From positions 806,001-870,000 of the forward strand of contig JABFRS010000002.1 of assembly GCA_013141055.1 (NCBI GenBank): a DNA stretch of 64,000 nt. The letters are read 5' to 3'. This DNA is from Cyclobacteriaceae bacterium (lineage in GTDB: Bacteria; Bacteroidota; Bacteroidia; Cytophagales; Cyclobacteriaceae). Below, in pieces: positions 46,917 through 56,755 of this stretch (positions are counted from its first letter, which is position 1; each line of letters starts with the position of its first letter). A model generated the notes under the pieces. The model ran no database searches, was not told where the DNA came from, and saw only the letters and a list, made by a program, of their open reading frames with translations. The position numbers and the translations under genes are program-made.

Positions 46917-47345
46917 ATGACCAGAAAAGAGTTTGTCAGTCAGGTAGGAATTGGCGCCGCCGCACTTCTTTTGCCCGCTTGCTTAGGATCATTGTCAGGC
47001 TGTTCATCTTCATCTGATGCCAATGGAGTCTTTCCTGCACCTCCCGCCAATCCTGATTTTACGATTGATGTCTCCACAGGAGCATTGTCCAATAATGGCG
47101 GCTTTCTTGTTCAAAATGGAATTATTATCGGCCGCACCGGCACAGGAACCTTCATCGCTGTTTCTGCCGCCTGCACCCACCAGGGGACAACAATCCAATA
47201 TGTTGCCGGCAGCAATACTTTTCACTGTCCGAATCATGGATCCGATTACTCTTCCACAGGATCCGTCATCAACGGTCCGGCAACGCAATCTCTCGTTCAA
47301 TATAAAACAGAGCTTACCGGAAATTCTTTAAGAGTATTTTCATAA
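46917..47345 (+). CDS. Rieske 2Fe-2S protein, lipoprotein-anchored
   Basis: This 142-residue protein has the two cluster-binding boxes intact: CTHQG (C-x-H) and CPNHGSDY (C-x-x-H). The N-terminus (MTRKEFVSQVGIGAAALLLP) has a hydrophobic stretch with a later lipobox (SLSGCSSS), so it is probably exported and lipid-anchored. Single-domain Rieske proteins of this kind serve as electron carriers. It is first of a tight three-gene operon; its stop overlaps the next start by one base (TAATG). Confidence 0.9.
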   Translation: MTRKEFVSQVGIGAAALLLPACLGSLSGCSSSSDANGVFPAPPANPDFTIDVSTGALSNNGGFLVQNGIIIGRTGTGTFIAVSAACTHQGTTIQYVAGSNTFHCPNHGSDYSSTGSVINGPATQSLVQYKTELTGNSLRVFS

Positions 47346-47896
47346 TGAGAATCCTTCTCTTCTTTCTTTTTGCCATCACTGCCTGCGTAACGAACGCGCA
47401 ATCACTCTATCAGGCGACGTCCTCAAAGATATCATTCTTTGCCGGCACCCCTGTTGAGGATATTGATGCGATCAATACGAAAGCATGGAGTTTCTTTAAC
47501 AGCACTACGGGAGAGATTTCTATTAACATTCCCATTAAAGACTTTCATTTCAAACGTCCATTAATGGAAGAACATTTCAATGAGAACTACCTGGAGTCTT
47601 CAAAGTATCCGAAAGCTCAATTCAAGGGAAAGATAAAAGATGTTGAAAAGATCAATTTCAAATCCATTGAGTCTATTGAAATTTCGATCACCGGCACATT
47701 AACACTTCATGGAGTTTCAAAGGAAACTGAAATCAATGTCGTCCTCCATTCAGAAGATGGAAAAATCCAGGGCGAAACAAAGTTCTTCATCACCCTTTCC
47801 GATTACAAGATCGATCGCCCTAAAATTCTCTGGGAGAAACTCGCAGAGAAAGTAAATGTAACAGCAGCCTTCACCTATGAACCCTACAATAAATAG
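47345..47896 (+). CDS. YceI-family secreted lipid-binding protein
   Basis: This 183-residue protein has a signal peptide (ending TNA-Q). The YceI lipocalin-like fold is recognised by SKISFFAGTPVEDIDAINTK, then FHFKRPLMEEHFNENYLESS with KYPKAQFKGKI, ITGTLTLHGVSKE and the closing FFITLSDYKIDRPKI. YceI proteins bind polyisoprenoid or other long amphiphiles in the periplasm. The start overlaps the Rieske stop, and its own end overlaps the next gene by 20 bases, so all three are translationally coupled. Confidence 0.92.
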   Translation: MRILLFFLFAITACVTNAQSLYQATSSKISFFAGTPVEDIDAINTKAWSFFNSTTGEISINIPIKDFHFKRPLMEEHFNENYLESSKYPKAQFKGKIKDVEKINFKSIESIEISITGTLTLHGVSKETEINVVLHSEDGKIQGETKFFITLSDYKIDRPKILWEKLAEKVNVTAAFTYEPYNK

Positions 47897-48794
47897 AACT
47901 ATTCTTTTCGCATTACTATCCGTAAGCTTTCTTCCATCATTCTCACAGAACCTGGATTCACTCATGGAGCAAAATGAGCCAGAAGAAACCGTTTACACTT
48001 CCGCAACTTTCAAGGGAACACGCCTCATCAACGGCCACTCTGTTGAATTACCTGGAAAGGGTGTGTGGCAACTGATGTTCTCCCATCGCTTTGGAACACT
48101 GGAAGATCCTGTCTACACATTTCTTGGCATGAATCAGGCAGCCATCCGTTTCGGACTTGACTATGGGATCAGCAACAAGCTTGCCGTCGGTATTGGGAGA
48201 AGCAGTGGACTCGGTGGATTTGTTCCTCCTCCTACCTACGATTTCTATGCAAAGTATAAGATCATCAGTCAGTCAGCAGGTGTAATCAATATGCCTTTCA
48301 CAATTTCCATTCTCGGTGCTCTTGCCATCGATACTGAGAAATGGCCTCCCGGAGTTATCCGCACCGATAACGACCGCTTTGCCTACACAGGACAAATACT
48401 GATCGCCAGGAAATTCAGCGAACGCTTTTCACTTCAGCTCATGCCGACATTCCTTCATCGCAATCTTGTAGAGGCCGATGATCAGAAGACAACATTGTTT
48501 TCAATGGGTGTTGGTGCACGATTGAAAGTAAGCAAGCGTATGGCCCTGACGGCAGAATACTATTATAACCAATCCAATACCATCGGTGAAGGGTTTTATA
48601 ATCCTGTCGCTATCGGATTCGACGTAGATACCGGCGGTCACGTTTTTCAAATCATGCTGACCAACTCAACAGGACTGATCGAACCGCAATTCCTGGGACG
48701 GACCACCACCAACTTCACAGATGGGGCAAAGGCCGTACGGCTCGGTTTCAATTTCAGCAGGGTATTCAATTCAAAAAAGAACAACAAGAAATAA
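47877..48794 (+). CDS. DUF5777-like outer-membrane beta-barrel protein
   Basis: This 305-residue protein has a signal peptide (residues 1-23, ending SFSQ). The rest is a continuous set of amphipathic strands: GKGVWQLMFSHRFGTLEDPV, AAIRFGLDYGISNKLAVGIG, LALTAEYYYNQSN, and a final strand RLGFNFSRVF near the C-terminus. The HRFG opening and layout match what I recall of DUF5777. In the operon it follows a Rieske and a YceI gene, a combination that suggests an electron-transfer or lipid/quinone function at the cell envelope. A terminator follows. Confidence 0.8.
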   Translation: MNPTINRTILFALLSVSFLPSFSQNLDSLMEQNEPEETVYTSATFKGTRLINGHSVELPGKGVWQLMFSHRFGTLEDPVYTFLGMNQAAIRFGLDYGISNKLAVGIGRSSGLGGFVPPPTYDFYAKYKIISQSAGVINMPFTISILGALAIDTEKWPPGVIRTDNDRFAYTGQILIARKFSERFSLQLMPTFLHRNLVEADDQKTTLFSMGVGARLKVSKRMALTAEYYYNQSNTIGEGFYNPVAIGFDVDTGGHVFQIMLTNSTGLIEPQFLGRTTTNFTDGAKAVRLGFNFSRVFNSKKNNKK

Positions 48795-48818
48795 AGGGAG
48801 TTGGTTTATGGGTGATTT

Positions 48819-48848
48819 AGAGGAGATCATTTGGTCTCCTCTTTTTTT
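48819..48848 (+). terminator. rho-independent terminator of the Rieske operon
   Basis: AGAGGAGA (48819-48826) and TCTCCTCT (48835-48842) form an eight-base stem with an eight-base loop, followed by six T. Confidence 0.9.
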
Positions 48849-48998
48849 GACTCCCCTTTTCAATCGATACCGGAAATTCTTTTCATTCAGAAATCGATTA
48901 CGGTCGTCTGAGTTGTTTCAAATGATCCAACGAGTTGCTACGTTAGATAAAGTTAGTTAGCAGTAACTAGTTAATTTTTATTAAACGTAAGATGAGTC

Positions 48999-49032
48999 CT
49001 GTCTGCCGTTACCGAAAGATAATGGCAGACAG
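48999..49032 (-). terminator. hairpin downstream of the PEP carboxylase gene
   Basis: CTGTCTGCC (48999-49007) pairs with GGCAGACAG (49024-49032). It lies 24 bases past the ppc stop on the minus strand. No T-run follows, so it is a 3'-end hairpin or weak terminator. Confidence 0.4.
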
Positions 49033-49055
49033 ACTTGTTGAGAGCTCAAAAGGAT

Positions 49056-51599
49056 CTAAGCGGAGTTTCTCGCCGCATTAATAATTCCAAACATGCACCG
49101 AATGATCAGCTTGCGATAGAGCTGTTCGTTTTCCTTGTCGTTGCCACTCCGGAGATTCATCAATGCAAACTGCTGCAGCATGATCAATGGAAGCACAATC
49201 TTCTCACGAAGCTTGATCGACTCCCGTATCTGTGAATTGTTCTCCATCAGCTCCGGCATATTCGCCAGCTCAAGAATCATCTTGCGCGACAGCTCATACT
49301 CGGCAAACATCTTCTTCCAGAATGCACCAAACTCTTCATCTTTCGCGAGGTAGGCAGTAGCAGGATAAAATGACTTGGTCAATGACATCATGCTATTACC
49401 CACCAGCGTTCTGAAGAAAAGCGATTGCTGATACAACGCCTGCAACTCATTCCATCTTCCTTTATCTTTTAATTCTTTCAGCGCGCTCCCTACTCCATAG
49501 AATCCTGGAATATTCTGCTTCATCTGCGCCCACGATCCCACAAAAGGAATTGCTCTCAGATCTTCAAACTTCAGACCTTCACCACTGGACCGCTTCACTG
49601 GGCGCGATCCGATGTTCGTATCACCAAAGTATGGCAACGGTGTTATCTTCTCCAGGTAGGGAACAAACTTCGGATCCAGCTTCAGATCCAGATAAGATTT
49701 ATATCCTGCTTCTGCCAGCTGATCCAGCAATGCCTTATCATCATTAGATAACTGGCTGGAAGGATGTCCAAATACCCTGCCCTCCAATCCTGCCGAAAGC
49801 AACTGTTCGAGATTGTACTGACAAGAGGCTTCCTTTCCAAAGTTTGAACTGATCGTCTGGCCCTGAATCGTGATCTGAACTTCACTGTTCTCAATGGAAT
49901 CTCCCAGTGAAGCGTAGAAGTCGTGCGTGTTGCCACCGCCACGTGCCGGAGGGCCTCCTCTTCCATCAAAGAAGAGCGCCGTGATACCGAATTTTCTGGA
50001 GATATCAGTTAAAGATTCCTTTGCCCTGAAGATCGACCAGTTGGCGCGGAGATAGCCGCCATCCTTCGTTCCATCAGAGAAGCCGAGCATGATCGTCTGT
50101 TTGTTATTGCGGCTTTCAAGATGCTTTCTGTATGCAGGGATCTGATAAACAGTTTCCATGATCTTCTGCGCATGAGCAAGATCATCGATAGTCTCAAACA
50201 ATGGAACAATATCCAGTGGCAATGTACTCTTGTCAGCTACAAGCCATTGAGCCATCTGATAGACCTGCATGATGTGAAACGCACTCTGACAATTACTAAT
50301 AATATATCGATGACAACCTTGTGGGCCATTCTGATTCTGAATGAACCTGATCGCACTGAAACTTGAAATTGTTTCAGCAGCAACAGCATCATCGACCTTG
50401 AGTGCAGATTCATCCGGTGTGAACTTCAACAGCTGTTCAATTTTCTTTTGATCAGAAGCCTGGTCAAATACATCTTTTTCCTTACCGCCTTTGGCAAGAA
50501 TGGCTCTTACCACCGGCTCGTGCTTGCGTCCATCCTGCCGGATATCCAGTGACGTAAAATGAAATCCGAAGAGCTGGACCTTCAGAATGAATTCTTCCAG
50601 CAGATCGAGGAACAAACTTCCGTGACGCTCGATAAGAATCTTCCGTGTCGCCTGCAGGTCATTGAGTAATTCGGAAGAATGAGTATAGCCATCGTTGGTG
50701 TATAACGCTCCGTACAGCTTCTTCTCGATACCTTGTATCAAAGGTTCGACACCTTCAAATGTGAATCTTCGTTTCAGTTGACGAACATCCTGATAATAAT
50801 TTCTCAGAATTCCCTGACGTAATCTTTGCGCCACTTTTAATGTGATCTCTGTCGTAACAAAAGGATTCCCATCACGGTCGCCACCGGGCCAGAAGCCAAT
50901 GCTGATGAGTCGGTCGTTCTTCCATTCATCTAGTGGAATAGACAAGCCCTTCATGAATTGCTCCACAATAGCAGGTGCAGCCTGGTAGAAAATGTTTTCG
51001 AGATACCAGCACAAGCTTACTGCTTCATCAAAAGGTGTTGGCTTTTCCTGATTGATAAATCCGGTCTTGCCAAGTTGCTGAAGCAGCAGATTGATCTGCT
51101 GAAAATCATTCTGGCGTATGGCAATTTCAAGGTCGGTAAGGATCGCAAGCACGTGGCCCGGATAAAACTGAGTAGGATGAGCGGTGAGCACTACACGAAC
51201 AGAAAAATCTTCTACGCTTTCGCGCAACGCCTGGCGTCTTCCATCAGCATCTGCTCTTAACAGAAGTGCAGCCACAGAACCCTTGCCCCTGACATCATTG
51301 ATCTGTTCAAAAGAAGAGTCTTCGATAGAATCAAACAATACAACCTGTCGTTCAATGTATTGGATTACACGAAACAGAAAGTCAAATTTCTCTTTTGAAG
51401 AGCTGCCGGGCAGATAATCATCAAAGAACTTGCTCATGATCTCATCCGGCTGGAGGCCTGCTTCAAATCCCTGCTCACAGGCTTGCTGCAACAGCGGCAA
51501 AAAATTTCCTGTTCTGGAGATATTCTGAAAAGGAAGATTCAGAAACAGACTATTATATATAGAGAAGCGGGTAGAGACAATGGAGGAAAACTGGTTCAC
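49056..51599 (-). CDS. ppc: phosphoenolpyruvate carboxylase
   Basis: This 847-residue cytosolic enzyme makes oxaloacetate from PEP and bicarbonate. Motifs include the catalytic His141 in VVLTAHPTQ, the GFWPGGDRDGNPFV segment, the LGFSDGTKDGGYLRANW segment and the glycine loop FFDGRGGPPARGGGNTHDF. The loop is variant (usual wording has GRGGxxGRGGGP), and the C-terminus ends INAARNSA rather than the RNTG that ends most PEPCs. The length is close to the usual 880-930. It stands alone. Confidence 0.94.
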   Translation of the reverse strand: MNQFSSIVSTRFSIYNSLFLNLPFQNISRTGNFLPLLQQACEQGFEAGLQPDEIMSKFFDDYLPGSSSKEKFDFLFRVIQYIERQVVLFDSIEDSSFEQINDVRGKGSVAALLLRADADGRRQALRESVEDFSVRVVLTAHPTQFYPGHVLAILTDLEIAIRQNDFQQINLLLQQLGKTGFINQEKPTPFDEAVSLCWYLENIFYQAAPAIVEQFMKGLSIPLDEWKNDRLISIGFWPGGDRDGNPFVTTEITLKVAQRLRQGILRNYYQDVRQLKRRFTFEGVEPLIQGIEKKLYGALYTNDGYTHSSELLNDLQATRKILIERHGSLFLDLLEEFILKVQLFGFHFTSLDIRQDGRKHEPVVRAILAKGGKEKDVFDQASDQKKIEQLLKFTPDESALKVDDAVAAETISSFSAIRFIQNQNGPQGCHRYIISNCQSAFHIMQVYQMAQWLVADKSTLPLDIVPLFETIDDLAHAQKIMETVYQIPAYRKHLESRNNKQTIMLGFSDGTKDGGYLRANWSIFRAKESLTDISRKFGITALFFDGRGGPPARGGGNTHDFYASLGDSIENSEVQITIQGQTISSNFGKEASCQYNLEQLLSAGLEGRVFGHPSSQLSNDDKALLDQLAEAGYKSYLDLKLDPKFVPYLEKITPLPYFGDTNIGSRPVKRSSGEGLKFEDLRAIPFVGSWAQMKQNIPGFYGVGSALKELKDKGRWNELQALYQQSLFFRTLVGNSMMSLTKSFYPATAYLAKDEEFGAFWKKMFAEYELSRKMILELANMPELMENNSQIRESIKLREKIVLPLIMLQQFALMNLRSGNDKENEQLYRKLIIRCMFGIINAARNSA

Positions 51600-51781
51600 G
51601 GCGGTATGATTTTAATAGTATCTCAGAAAGATCATTTTAAGGAAGGCAATATCCAATCTTAATGGCAGAATTGTTCCTTTTCAGGCCAAAAAAGAGGGTC
51701 AAAAAATTAACACTATGTCCGATTGATATATTGTTACATCTGCGCTAAATTTTGGATACATTACCTAAAAGACCCTGAGCT

Positions 51782-52357
51782 ATGCGGAGAATTTTACCAT
51801 ATCTCGTATTACTGACCATACTTTCTTCCTGTCTCGGTTATAAAGAGCTGCCGGTAGAATATGATTATAGCTACCGTGGCAACTTCAAAAAGTACCGCAC
51901 TTTTGAGATCATGCGCCCCATCGGAATTCCTGACTCCAGCATGGTGAATGCTGTAATTGAGAAATCAATCGTTTCAAGAATGCGCTTCCTGGGATACAAG
52001 CAATCCACCAGCAAACCACATCTTATTATAGGGTTCAAAATGTTCAACGACAGTCTTAAGCTCAATGGCTACAGCCAGCCGGAGATTGAAGAGTGGATCA
52101 AATCCCAGAATTCGGAACTCAACTACACACAGCAAAAGTTTACACTCAATTCAGGAACGCTCCTGATACAATTCTTTGATCGCCGCCAGAACCGATCGAT
52201 CTGGCAGGGCTACGCAACCACCGTTTACGGAGGCATCGACTTTCATAATAACCGTCACCTGAAAAACGCAGTGATCTCGATCCTGGACAAATACAGGTTC
52301 TGGGCAGACGGATTCATTGAAGGTTCACCAACCAATGATGAAGACAAGGGAATGTGA
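51782..52357 (+). CDS. DUF4136-like lipoprotein
   Basis: This 191-residue protein has an SPII signal (lipobox LSSC, Cys17). The mature domain opens YRGNFKKYRTFEIMRP and continues with a helix of the form SSMVNAVIEKSIVSRMRFLG then KPHLIIGFKMFN, and ends with NAVISILDKYRF; these are the features of DUF4136 proteins. The function of the family is unknown. It has its own promoter region: TTG at 51723-51725 and AAATTTTG at 51747-51754 give a fair Bacteroidota promoter. Confidence 0.8.
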   Translation: MRRILPYLVLLTILSSCLGYKELPVEYDYSYRGNFKKYRTFEIMRPIGIPDSSMVNAVIEKSIVSRMRFLGYKQSTSKPHLIIGFKMFNDSLKLNGYSQPEIEEWIKSQNSELNYTQQKFTLNSGTLLIQFFDRRQNRSIWQGYATTVYGGIDFHNNRHLKNAVISILDKYRFWADGFIEGSPTNDEDKGM

Positions 52358-52416
52358 TCCCTTGTAAAACCCCTTAAATCTTCTCTCCCAAGGGTTTTTC
52401 TTTAACGAAATAATTC

Positions 52417-52424
52417 TACCTTTG
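52417..52424 (+). promoter_or_regulatory. -7 element of the tRNA-Gln promoter
   Basis: TACCTTTG matches TAnnTTTG exactly and lies 50 bases upstream of the tRNA, giving a short 5' leader. The region before it is T-rich but has no strong -33 element. Confidence 0.6.
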
Positions 52425-52474
52425 CAGTCCAAAATAAGCCCCTGAACACTCAGGAAGCGAGTTTTGGAAGGTAT

Positions 52475-52547
52475 TGCCCGATGGTGTAATTGGCAACACG
52501 CCTGATTTTGATTCAGGAAAGTCCAGGTTCGAGCCCTGGTCGGGCAA
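52475..52547 (+). tRNA. tRNA-Gln, anticodon UUG
   Basis: A 73-base cloverleaf: acceptor TGCCCGA pairs with TCGGGCA (52540-52546) and is followed by discriminator A; anticodon arm CCTGA-TTTTGAT-TCAGG with anticodon TTG; T arm CCAGG-TTCGAGC-CCTGG. The 3' CCA is not encoded. A terminator-like hairpin follows ten bases later. Confidence 0.95.
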
Positions 52548-52555
52548 CAGTATCA

Positions 52556-52577
52556 ATCCCGCTGATGCGGGATTTTT
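52556..52577 (+). terminator. hairpin between tRNA-Gln and prs
   Basis: ATCCCGC (52556-52562), loop TGAT, GCGGGAT (52567-52573), then a T-run. It is a good terminator for the tRNA, but prs starts only 11 bases later, so prs is reached by read-through or from another promoter. Confidence 0.8.
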
Positions 52578-52587
52578 AATTAATCGA

Positions 52588-53517
52588 ATGGCGGTAAAAA
52601 TATTTTCAGGTCGCGCAACCACCTATCTGGCAGACAAAATTGCTCAGGCATATGGTGAGTCCCTCGGCGAAGTGAACTACCAGCAGTTCAGCGACGGGGA
52701 GATGTCGCCCTACCTGACAGAATCCGTCCGTGGCCATGATGTGTTCATGGTACAGTCAACATTCCCGCCGGCAGACAATTTCATGGAGCTTCTCCTGATG
52801 ATCGATGCCGCCAAGCGTGCAAGCGCCGCGAATGTAAACGTCATCATCCCCTATTTCGGATATGCACGCCAGGATCGTAAAGACAAGCCACGGGTTGCCA
52901 TCGCCGCCAAGATGATTGCCAATCTTTTATCAGCTGCAGGCGCCGACAGAATTATGACCTGCGATCTTCATGCAGACCAGATCCAGGGATTCTTTGACAT
53001 CCCCGTAGATCACCTGGACGGAGCGTATATTTTTATTCCTTACCTGAAGTCACTCAACCTTCCCAATATCATGTTTGCCACTCCGGATGTCGGTGGTATC
53101 AAACGTGCCAGAAGTTTCGCGAAGTATTTCACTGCCGATCTTGCTGTCTGCGACAAGTACCGCAAGGAGGCCAACAAGGTAGAGTCCATGCGACTCATTG
53201 GTGAAGTGGAAGGAAAAGATGTTGTACTGGTGGATGACCTGGTGGACACAGCGGGCACGATCTGCAAAGCAGCGGCTCTTTTGAAAGAAAATGGTGCGCG
53301 TTCAGTCCGTGCGGTTTGTACGCATGCAGTGCTGAGCGGCAAAGCATATGAAAATATCGAGAACTCAAATCTGGAAGAGATTGTCGTAACGGATACCATT
53401 CCGATGAGACAGCAAAGCAGCAAGATCAAGATGCTTTCTATCTCTACGCTTTTCGCGAAAGCGATCCGCAAGATCCATGATCATGAGTCGATCAGTTCAT
53501 TATTTATCAAGTTGTAA
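52588..53517 (+). CDS. prs: ribose-phosphate pyrophosphokinase
   Basis: The true start is ATG 52588 (309 residues); a longer frame runs back through the tRNA. The enzyme makes PRPP from ribose-5-phosphate and ATP. Motifs: FSGRATTYLADKIAQ near the N-terminus, YFGYARQDRKDKPR (flexible loop), the PRPP-binding loop VVLVDDLVDTAGT and a C-terminal KAIRKIHDHESISSLF. It is followed 29 bases later by rplY, a gene pair conserved in many bacteria. Confidence 0.96.
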   Translation: MAVKIFSGRATTYLADKIAQAYGESLGEVNYQQFSDGEMSPYLTESVRGHDVFMVQSTFPPADNFMELLLMIDAAKRASAANVNVIIPYFGYARQDRKDKPRVAIAAKMIANLLSAAGADRIMTCDLHADQIQGFFDIPVDHLDGAYIFIPYLKSLNLPNIMFATPDVGGIKRARSFAKYFTADLAVCDKYRKEANKVESMRLIGEVEGKDVVLVDDLVDTAGTICKAAALLKENGARSVRAVCTHAVLSGKAYENIENSNLEEIVVTDTIPMRQQSSKIKMLSISTLFAKAIRKIHDHESISSLFIKL

Positions 53518-53546
53518 TCAATTTTAAACTAAACAAATAAACAATT

Positions 53547-54212
53547 ATGAAAACTGTTGAGATTATAGGGTATCACAGAGCAAATCTCGGCAAGGCGGCT
53601 GCTGAAAATATCCGTCAGGAAGGTAATGTTCCATGCGTCCTTTACGGAGGTGGTCAACAAGTACATTTCTATTCGCCGGTGATTTTATTCCGTGACATCG
53701 TTTACACAAACGAAGCACACTTTGTTCACCTGAACATTGAAGGCGAAGAGTGCCAGGCCATTCTTCAGGAAGCACAATTCCATCCGGTGAGTGAGATCAT
53801 CCTGCACGCAGATTTTCTGCGCATCGCTGATGACCGCAAGATCAAGATGGACATCCCTACCCGCATGGTGGGCCAGGCTCCTGGTGTTGCCAAGGGTGGA
53901 ACATTGGTTCGCAAGAAGGCATCATTGAAAGTGATGGCGTTGCCGAAAGACATGCCGGATCATATTGATGTTGACTGTTCTGAGCTTGACTTCCATCACT
54001 CAGTAAAGGTTGGCGACATGAAGATCAAGAACCTTACGTTTGTAGACCCACATCAGTCGTCTATCGCCGTTGTGGAAGTTCCGCGTGCCGCTAAGATGGC
54101 TGCTGAAGATGCTACGAAGGCTGCTACTGAAGCTGCTTCTACTCCTGCTGTTGCAGGTGCACCGGCTGCGGCGGCTGCAGAAGCTCCAAAGAAAGACGAG
54201 AAGAAGAAGTAA
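53547..54212 (+). CDS. rplY: 50S ribosomal protein L25/general stress protein Ctc
   Basis: This 221-residue protein has an N-terminal L25 domain that binds 5S rRNA (GYHRANLGKAAAENIRQEGN, VPCVLYGG) and a C-terminal Ctc-type extension (KMDIPTRMVGQAPGVAKGGT, MPDHIDVDCSELDFHHSVKV), so it is the long form. The last 35 residues are an Ala/Pro/Lys low-complexity tail. Here it follows prs directly; the pth gene that often comes third is missing. A clear terminator follows. Confidence 0.95.
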   Translation: MKTVEIIGYHRANLGKAAAENIRQEGNVPCVLYGGGQQVHFYSPVILFRDIVYTNEAHFVHLNIEGEECQAILQEAQFHPVSEIILHADFLRIADDRKIKMDIPTRMVGQAPGVAKGGTLVRKKASLKVMALPKDMPDHIDVDCSELDFHHSVKVGDMKIKNLTFVDPHQSSIAVVEVPRAAKMAAEDATKAATEAASTPAVAGAPAAAAAEAPKKDEKKK

Positions 54213-54380
54213 TTATATTTCTTTTATCAGAATCAAATCCCGTTTGCGAAAGCAGACGGGATTTTTTTGTTTAAGTATTACTCTTTCTCCCTTCCTCAAT
54301 TTCTTACCAAAATTTAACATTATCAATCCAAAGAGAATAGTTGATAGGCCAAAAAGTAAATAGTAAAAATCTATTTCCAT
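54213..54380 (-). CDS. possible 55-residue membrane protein after metG
   Basis: From the ATG at 54380 it reads a short N-terminus, one hydrophobic helix (FYYLLFGLSTILFGLIMLNF) and a basic tail. It would start 36 bases after the metG stop on the same strand. Against it: the last third overlaps the rplY terminator and I know no relatives. Treat as tentative. Confidence 0.3.
   Translation of the reverse strand: MEIDFYYLLFGLSTILFGLIMLNFGKKLRKGERVILKQKNPVCFRKRDLILIKEI
54235..54268 (+). terminator. rho-independent terminator after rplY
   Basis: AATCCCGT at 54236-54243 pairs with ACGGGATT at 54256-54263, with an inner GC-GAAA-GC closing the loop, followed by a run of T to 54268. Confidence 0.88.
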
Positions 54381-54415
54381 TTCCTCTTCATTCTCTCTAA
54401 TAGCTTGCAAGACCC

Positions 54416-56530
54416 TCAACTCACACTACTCCCCGGCTCTACATCTCCTCCCGGCTGCAGCAGCTTCAGCTTGCCATCATGATCTTCAGCAGACAATATC
54501 ATCCCCTGCGACTCCATCCCCATCATCTTGCGGGGTGCAAGATTCGCAATGAACGTCACCTGCTTGCCTACCATCTCCTCCGCAGTATAATGCTGCGCTA
54601 TCCCACTCAATATCGTACGCGTATCCAACCCACTGTTGATCGTCAGCTTCAGTAGCTTGTTGGACTTCTCCATCTTCTCCGCCGCCACCACTTTCCCTAT
54701 CCGGATGTCCAGCTTCGTGAAATCATCAATCGTGATCTCCGCCTTTAAGGCCTTGACCGCCGAAACCTTTGGCGTTGGCTCGTCTTTCTTTGTTTCCATA
54801 AGCTTCCTGATCTGCGCTTCTATAATTGGATCTTCAATCTTCTCAAATAACAATGCGGCCACTCCTAACGAATGTCCTGCCTTCAACAGCTTCACCGAAC
54901 CAGTGTCTTTCCAGAACAGATCTCCCACCAACAGCATGTCTTTCAGCTTGCGCGATGTGAATGGAAGGAATGGTTCGCAAAGCACCGCAAGGTTCGCCGA
55001 TATCTGCAACGCGATATTCAAAATCGTCCCTACTCTCTCCATGTCAGTCTTCGCCAGCTTCCATGGTTCGGTCTCCGCCAGATACTTGTTGCCCGTTCTG
55101 GCAAGGTCCATCAGCAATGCCGTCGCCTCACGGAAACGATATGCTTCAATACTCGCCGCAATGCGTGATGGGAATTCTTTCACATCATCGATCGCCTTCT
55201 GATCAATGGCCGTCAACGCTCCCGCAACCGGAACCTTATTATCAAAGTACTTCTGCGTCAGCACCAGTGCGCGGTTCACAAAATTTCCAAAGATGGCAAC
55301 GAGCTCATTATTGTTCTTCGACTGAAAATCTCTCCACGTAAACTCGCTGTCCTTGGTTTCAGGAAGATTCGTCAGCAATGCATAGCGCAACACATCCGGC
55401 TTATCCGGAAATTGCTCTATGTATTCATGCATCTCGATCGACCACCCACGGCTCGTCGACATCTTGTCACCTTCCAGGTTCATGAACTCATTCGCCGGAA
55501 CATTATCCGGAAGGATATACTGACCCGAAGCCTTCAGCATCGCCGGGAAGATGATGCAATGGAACACAATATTATCCTTGCCCACAAAATGTATGAGACT
55601 CGTCTCCTCGTCCTCCCAGTATTTCTTCCAGTCGTCTGCCTTCACCTTGCCAAAGTCCGACTTCGGTGCAGAATATTGCTGCTTGCCGTCACTCATCTCC
55701 TGGAAAAGTGCGCGTGTCGCAGAGATGTACCCGATCGGAGCATCAAACCACACGTATAATACTTTCCCCTCTGCATCCGGCAGCGGAACTTTTATTCCCC
55801 AGTCCAGGTCACGGGTCATCGCGCGGGGCTGTAACCCGGAGTCGATCCATGACTTACACTGGCCATACACGTTGGTCTTCCAGTCATCGGCATGCTCTTT
55901 CAATATCCATTCGCGGAGCCATGGCTCATAATCTTGTAATGGCAGATACCAGTGCTTCGTTGATTTCAGGATCGGCGCATTCCCGGAAAGGGTCGACCGG
56001 GGGTTGATCAGCTCACGCGGACTCAACGTCGAACCGCACCGTTCACACTGATCGCCATAGGCATTTGGGTTGGAACACCTCGGGCAGGTGCCCACGATAT
56101 AACGATCTGCCAGGAATACGTTAGCCTGAACATCAAAATACTGCTCGGATGTCTCCTCCGTCAGCAGTCCTTTATGATATAGATTGAGGAAGAACTCCTG
56201 CGACGTCTCATGATGGATCTTTTCGCTGGTACGATGATAGATATCCAGAGAAATTCCCAATTTTTCGAAACAGTCCCTGATCATTACATGGTATTTGTCA
56301 ATGATCGCCTGAGCGGTGGTACCCTCTTTTAATGCCTGGTTCGGAATGGCAGTTCCATGCTCATCACTTCCGGACACAAAAACCACATTTTTCTGCAAAA
56401 GCCGCAAAAACCTTACATACACATCTGCCGGAATATAGGCCCCTGACAAATGGCCTATATGCTTCGGACCGTTGGCGTAAGGAAGGGCCGACGTAACCAT
56501 GTATCGCTTAATCTCTTTTCTCTCTGACAT
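54416..56530 (-). CDS. metG: methionine-tRNA ligase
   Basis: Start taken at Met 56530 (704 residues), which gives the usual N-terminus ([20 protein letters not shown]); a Met at 56551 adds seven residues. The class I HIGH motif is [10 protein letters not shown], the KMSKS motif reads KMSTSRG, and a zinc knuckle [18 protein letters not shown] sits in the connective domain. The C-terminal 110 residues are the tRNA-binding (TRBD/Arc1-like) domain ([20 protein letters not shown]). It is a single gene. Confidence 0.96.
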   Translation of the reverse strand: MSERKEIKRYMVTSALPYANGPKHIGHLSGAYIPADVYVRFLRLLQKNVVFVSGSDEHGTAIPNQALKEGTTAQAIIDKYHVMIRDCFEKLGISLDIYHRTSEKIHHETSQEFFLNLYHKGLLTEETSEQYFDVQANVFLADRYIVGTCPRCSNPNAYGDQCERCGSTLSPRELINPRSTLSGNAPILKSTKHWYLPLQDYEPWLREWILKEHADDWKTNVYGQCKSWIDSGLQPRAMTRDLDWGIKVPLPDAEGKVLYVWFDAPIGYISATRALFQEMSDGKQQYSAPKSDFGKVKADDWKKYWEDEETSLIHFVGKDNIVFHCIIFPAMLKASGQYILPDNVPANEFMNLEGDKMSTSRGWSIEMHEYIEQFPDKPDVLRYALLTNLPETKDSEFTWRDFQSKNNNELVAIFGNFVNRALVLTQKYFDNKVPVAGALTAIDQKAIDDVKEFPSRIAASIEAYRFREATALLMDLARTGNKYLAETEPWKLAKTDMERVGTILNIALQISANLAVLCEPFLPFTSRKLKDMLLVGDLFWKDTGSVKLLKAGHSLGVAALLFEKIEDPIIEAQIRKLMETKKDEPTPKVSAVKALKAEITIDDFTKLDIRIGKVVAAEKMEKSNKLLKLTINSGLDTRTILSGIAQHYTAEEMVGKQVTFIANLAPRKMMGMESQGMILSAEDHDGKLKLLQPGGDVEPGSSVS

Positions 56531-56755
56531 TCTCTGATTTTCGAAAAACAACCCACAAAACTAATAAACTGACGGCAGGATCATGAACTATCAGTCGTGA
56601 ATCACTTGCCGTTAAAATAAAATCTCCCCCATCGGGGTCACCTTTGTCAGCATGTAACAAAGCTTGAAATTCAGGATTAACCGGTTCATCCCCGCGATGA
56701 TGCATGCAATACTAAAAATACGGATGGAACTATTTTTGTGATTCTGAAGTACAAC

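Noticed and set aside
48721..48960. 79-codon plus-strand frame over the end of the barrel gene
   Set aside because: It is an out-of-frame reading through the barrel gene end and its terminator.
52474..52587. N-terminal extension of prs reading back through the tRNA
   Set aside because: The sequence is a tRNA and its terminator; PRPP synthases start at the MAVKIF-type sequence at 52588.
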